Assembly (NCBI GenBank): GCA_003241485.1
Contig: QFQD01000003.1
Location: forward strand, 1 to 64,000
DNA from: Ancylobacter novellus
GTDB lineage: Bacteria; Pseudomonadota; Alphaproteobacteria; Rhizobiales; Xanthobacteraceae
Length of the DNA stretch: 64,000 nucleotides
Direction: 5' to 3'
Part shown: positions 61,137-64,000 of the stretch, in pieces
Layout: each line of letters begins with the position of its first letter
Numbering within the stretch: position 1 is the first letter of the stretch
Made by a program: the position numbers and the translations under genes
Notes under the pieces: model-generated
Database searches by the model: none
Told to the model about the DNA's origin: nothing
What the model saw: the letters and a program-made list of their open reading frames with translations, nothing else

Positions 61137-61811
61137 TCAAAGCCTGACAGGACCTTCTCCCGAGATCCTGAGATCATCCTTGAACCCCGGTCCGGAAACG
61201 CTTTCGACAATCATGCGAATCGCATCATGCTCGTTCTGGGATCGAATATCGCCTGCGACATGCACGATCCCGCCCTCGACGGTGACAACCGGCTGGGCTG
61301 ACAGAGCCGAAGCGGCTTCGGCGAGGCGTGCGACAATGGCGCGCCGCACGGCCTCGTCGCCTCGAATCTCGGCATCAGGCTTGCCGGTCGCTATGACCTT
61401 CAAGAGGTCGGCTCGGCTGACGATGCCGACCAGTCGCTCCTTTCGCATGACCGGCAGGCGCTTGATGCCATGCTGGTGAATCAGCGCTGCCATCTCGTGT
61501 ACAGCGGTGTTCTCATCGATCGTGATGACATTCGTCGTCATGACATCGCCGACCTTCCAGCTACGGCTCTTCACGTAGGCTCTGGTCACCGCATCGGCGT
61601 CTTGCGAGGGGTTGGGAAACGCCTCTGCCGTTCCGAGCTCCGTGCGCCGCAGGAGGTCGCCCTCGGTCACGATGCCGGCAAGCACGCCATCATCGGTAAG
61701 TACGGGGACCCCGCTCACATGTTCAGCCAGCATGATCTGAGCCGCGTGCCATACGCTGTGTTCCGGACACACGGTTGTCGGCACCTCTGTCATCAGATCC
61801 TTCGCGTTCAT
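61137..61811 (-). CDS. Twin CBS-domain protein with C-terminal BON domain
   Basis: 224 residues. Two CBS motifs form a Bateman module (about residues 1-145: NAKDLMTEVPTTVCPEHSVW, SGVPVLTDDGVLAGIVTEGD, GIKRLPVMRKERLVGIVSRA). A BON domain follows (about 150-220: VVTVEGGIVHVAGDIRSQNE). CBS pairs usually bind adenine nucleotides and BON domains often associate with membranes or phospholipid. It may sense energy state; the target is unknown. Confidence 0.9.
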   Translation of the reverse strand: MNAKDLMTEVPTTVCPEHSVWHAAQIMLAEHVSGVPVLTDDGVLAGIVTEGDLLRRTELGTAEAFPNPSQDADAVTRAYVKSRSWKVGDVMTTNVITIDENTAVHEMAALIHQHGIKRLPVMRKERLVGIVSRADLLKVIATGKPDAEIRGDEAVRRAIVARLAEAASALSAQPVVTVEGGIVHVAGDIRSQNEHDAIRMIVESVSGPGFKDDLRISGEGPVRL

Positions 61812-61952
61812 CGATCAGCCAACTTCCCTCTGCATTGCAGCATCCAGCATTGAGTATTCTCGGCATCCGACCTACGTTCTCTACTTAGAATCGGTACAAG
61901 AAATCGTCGGTCTTTTTCACTCTTCGTTTCGACACAACGTGGGCTGCCGCAG

Positions 61953-63644
61953 TCAGCACATGTAGGCTTCCGTCGCGTAGCGGCGCATCATGCGCTGGCT
62001 GTTGAAGGTCGCGCCGATCTTGCTGATCGACTGCTTCATCATCCAGATCCAGCGCGCGCTGTCATTATAGTAGAGCGGAAGAACGACGGACTGCAGCTTG
62101 TCGAGAAGCGCCGAGGCGTCTCCTGCTCCCGGCGGATGTCCTTCGATCGCCCATCCGGTAACTCCCTCGACCCACCCCTCGATCCACCAGCCGTCAAGGA
62201 CGCTGAAGTTCAACACGCCGTTCAGCGCCGCCTTCATGCCGCTCGTGCCCGAAGCCTCCAGAGGCGGAAGTGGCGTATTCAGCCATTTGTCGCTGCCCGA
62301 AACCATCGCAGCACCAAGTTTCATGTCGTAGCCGGGCAGGAATGCCACGGGTACGACACCGGCAAGACGCTCGATGTACCGGTGAAAGCTCTCGATCAGC
62401 CGATGCCCGGGTTCATCGCGCGGGTGAGCAAGACCGGCCAGGACGACCTGGAACGGTTGCTCCTGGGCAATTGTCGTCAATCGCTCGAGGTCGCTGAAAA
62501 GCAGATCCGGTCGCTTATAGGCGGTCATTCGGCGCGCAAGCCCGATAAGCGGAACATCCGCATGCATTAACGTGCCGGTTGCATTCCTGACGTGATCGAT
62601 GAGTTCGGATTTTGCGACTTGGTGGGCGTTCCACACATCCTCATCAGCCAGTTGATCCGCAAAGGCCAGGATCTCAGGCTCGTGAGCCCAATGCGGGAAC
62701 CGCGCCACATGGAGTTCCGCCAGTGCCCGATGCGTCCAAGTGTGTGCATGAACACCATCGGTGATCGAGCGTATTTGATAGCCCGGAAACATCTTACGAG
62801 TGGTCTCTGCGTGCCGGCGCGCCACGCCGTTGACGTAGCCGCTCAGATTGAGGGCAAGCCGTGTCATGTTGAGGTGGTCCAGCCCGGCCAGTTTCTTCAG
62901 CTCATCGAGTTCCAGGTTATCCCCCAGGATACGGTCGACGAGAGCGTAGTCGAACTTGTCAAAACCCGCCTCGACCGGAGTGTGGGTCGTGAATACGCAT
63001 CTCTCTCGGACAACGGCGCGATCGTACAGACTTCCTCCGGGAGCTAGGTCGTCGGACGCTCGCCGTGTTTCCCGAAGCAACTGCAGCGCAAGAAGCGCCG
63101 CATGTCCCTCGTTCAAATGGTAGGTGCGGATTGAGAAGCCGAGCGCGCGCAATGCGAGCAGGCCTCCGATCCCGAGCACGATGTCCTGCTTCAGCCGATA
63201 GGCGTCGTCACCGCCGTAGAGGCGGTCGGTAATTTTCCTGTCCTCGGCAGCGTTCTGGTCAAGGTCGGTGTCCAGCAGCAACACCGGAACGGCATGCCCG
63301 ACCGGGCATTCCAGGCGGTAGAGCCTCGGCTGGATCCAGACGCTCCGCCCCTCAATGGAAATGGCCACCATGGCGGGAAGCGAATGTGTGGAGTCCGTTG
63401 GCGTCCACGGATTCGGCTTATCGATCTGCGCGCCATTGGCGCTCAGCTCTTGGCGAACATAGCCTTCTCGGCTGAGCAAGGTCACGAAGACCATAGGGAG
63501 GTTGAGATCAGCCGCTGAGCGGGCAGTGTCGCCTGCCAGGACGCCAAGCCCGCCGCTATAGGTGCGAATGTCTGGGCGGAGCGCGATCTCCATCGAAAAA
63601 TACGCAACAGTCGTATGATGAAGGAAGGGCTTGAGGGTTTTCAC
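61953..63644 (-). CDS. glgP: Alpha-glucan (glycogen) phosphorylase family protein
   Basis: 563 residues, the short alpha-glucan phosphorylase type. The N-terminus has TVAYFSMEIALRPDIRTYSG and GGLGVLAGD. The pyridoxal-phosphate site is EASGTSGMKAALNGVLNFS, with the cofactor Lys. It degrades glycogen or maltodextrin to glucose 1-phosphate. It is in line with the CBS-BON and DUF6629 genes (141-bp gap) and matches the energy-metabolism flavour of the right part of the window. Confidence 0.9.
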   Translation of the reverse strand: MKTLKPFLHHTTVAYFSMEIALRPDIRTYSGGLGVLAGDTARSAADLNLPMVFVTLLSREGYVRQELSANGAQIDKPNPWTPTDSTHSLPAMVAISIEGRSVWIQPRLYRLECPVGHAVPVLLLDTDLDQNAAEDRKITDRLYGGDDAYRLKQDIVLGIGGLLALRALGFSIRTYHLNEGHAALLALQLLRETRRASDDLAPGGSLYDRAVVRERCVFTTHTPVEAGFDKFDYALVDRILGDNLELDELKKLAGLDHLNMTRLALNLSGYVNGVARRHAETTRKMFPGYQIRSITDGVHAHTWTHRALAELHVARFPHWAHEPEILAFADQLADEDVWNAHQVAKSELIDHVRNATGTLMHADVPLIGLARRMTAYKRPDLLFSDLERLTTIAQEQPFQVVLAGLAHPRDEPGHRLIESFHRYIERLAGVVPVAFLPGYDMKLGAAMVSGSDKWLNTPLPPLEASGTSGMKAALNGVLNFSVLDGWWIEGWVEGVTGWAIEGHPPGAGDASALLDKLQSVVLPLYYNDSARWIWMMKQSISKIGATFNSQRMMRRYATEAYMC

Positions 63645-63814
63645 GACGGTCCCCTATTCCCTTTCCTGGCCGGACATCACCGCAGCCCGACATTTCATGC
63701 GGGCTCGAACGCGGCCAAACCTGCTGCCTGCGATCGCCGGCCAAGGGCAGAGCACCCCGAGATCACGTTTCAGTATGCACTGCCATGGATCTTGCCCGAA
63801 CCAGCCGATGAGCA

Positions 63815-64000
63815 CTATGAGGCCTTCTTCGCAGCCGCGGCGCTTTTCGGAACACGTTTGCTCTCGGGTTCTGTCGATGTGACCTCGGCCTCGGCTCGCA
63901 GCCAATGCTCCAGATCGCAGCCATTCGGGCTGCCTTCGTCCACCCAGATCTCATATGCGCGGTGCTCGATCTTCAGCTTGAGAGCGCTGTCGGCAGACGT
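63815..64000 (-). CDS. DUF2934 protein, partial (start beyond the window)
   Basis: The visible 61 codons contain KIEHRAYEIWVDEGSPNG and DLEHWLRAE, the DUF2934 signature, followed by a Lys/Ala-rich tail (SKRVPKSAAAAKKAS). The frame is open at the right edge. These small proteins often occur near carbohydrate-storage genes; function unknown. The 170 bp between it and glgP hold no gene. Confidence 0.8.
   Translation of the reverse strand, partial: TSADSALKLKIEHRAYEIWVDEGSPNGCDLEHWLRAEAEVTSTEPESKRVPKSAAAAKKAS

Noticed and set aside
1..64000. CRISPR arrays, tRNA or rRNA genes
   Set aside because: No regularly spaced direct repeats and no recognisable tRNA or rRNA sequence were noticed by eye; a covariance-model scan would be needed to exclude small RNAs.

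Overview
The window looks like part of a plasmid or integrated conjugative element from a GC-rich alphaproteobacterium, probably Hyphomicrobiales (Rhizobiales). Evidence for this: a Ti-plasmid-type TraG coupling protein, an HWE-family histidine kinase, a MerR-type CueR, several mobile elements, and a large copper-resistance island. No rRNA, tRNA or CRISPR array was seen.

Layout. (1) 1-5400: a traG gene running off the left edge is interrupted by a compact 3.53-kb transposon (tniA, tniB, tniQ only) flanked by a 5-bp target duplication (CTCGG). Removing it in silico joins traG in frame to a DUF2384-type antitoxin fragment. (2) 5460-13684: two DUF202 membrane proteins, then a GntR-controlled catabolic cluster (GMC oxidoreductase, two-part aconitase X, MHS-type transporter, aldehyde dehydrogenase) of unknown substrate. 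(3) 13820-27217: an intact IS21-family element, an HWE kinase with a PAS domain, a GNAT acetyltransferase, a CadC-like TPR regulator, a small secreted protein with a Bug-type binding protein, a resolvase-less Tn3-family element, and an IS21 remnant with an IS110/IS1111-type element nested in its end. (4) 27300-48750: copper island, with a decayed P-type ATPase, multicopper oxidases, CusBA with a FixH-like protein, an L,D-transpeptidase, TolC, cupredoxin, CusF, DUF411, cytochrome b561 and CopB. (5) 48760-55068: an operon of PRPP synthetase, a divergent phosphoketolase, a beta-CASP metallo-hydrolase and a thymidine/AMP-phosphorylase-like enzyme. (6) 55198-64000: MgtC, divergent copZ / copA-cueR around mirrored CueR promoters, DUF6629, CBS-BON, alpha-glucan phosphorylase and a DUF2934 fragment.

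How it works together. Cytoplasmic Cu(I) would be handled by CopZ, CopA, CopB and CueR. Periplasmic copper would be handled by multicopper oxidases, cupredoxin, CusF-like protein and the CusBA-TolC pump.

The most interesting signal is a set of five small secreted proteins in the copper island (29860, 35528, 37629, 38945, 40729). Each has a signal peptide, a Cys cluster (CxxxC in four of them) and a C-terminal Pro-Pro-Arg tail. Four lie directly upstream of a copper operon and are followed by stem-loops or possible SD-pairing sequence. This resembles the CutF translational copper sensor of the Rhodobacter cutFOG operon. If correct, several operons of one island would each be under separate stalling-peptide control.
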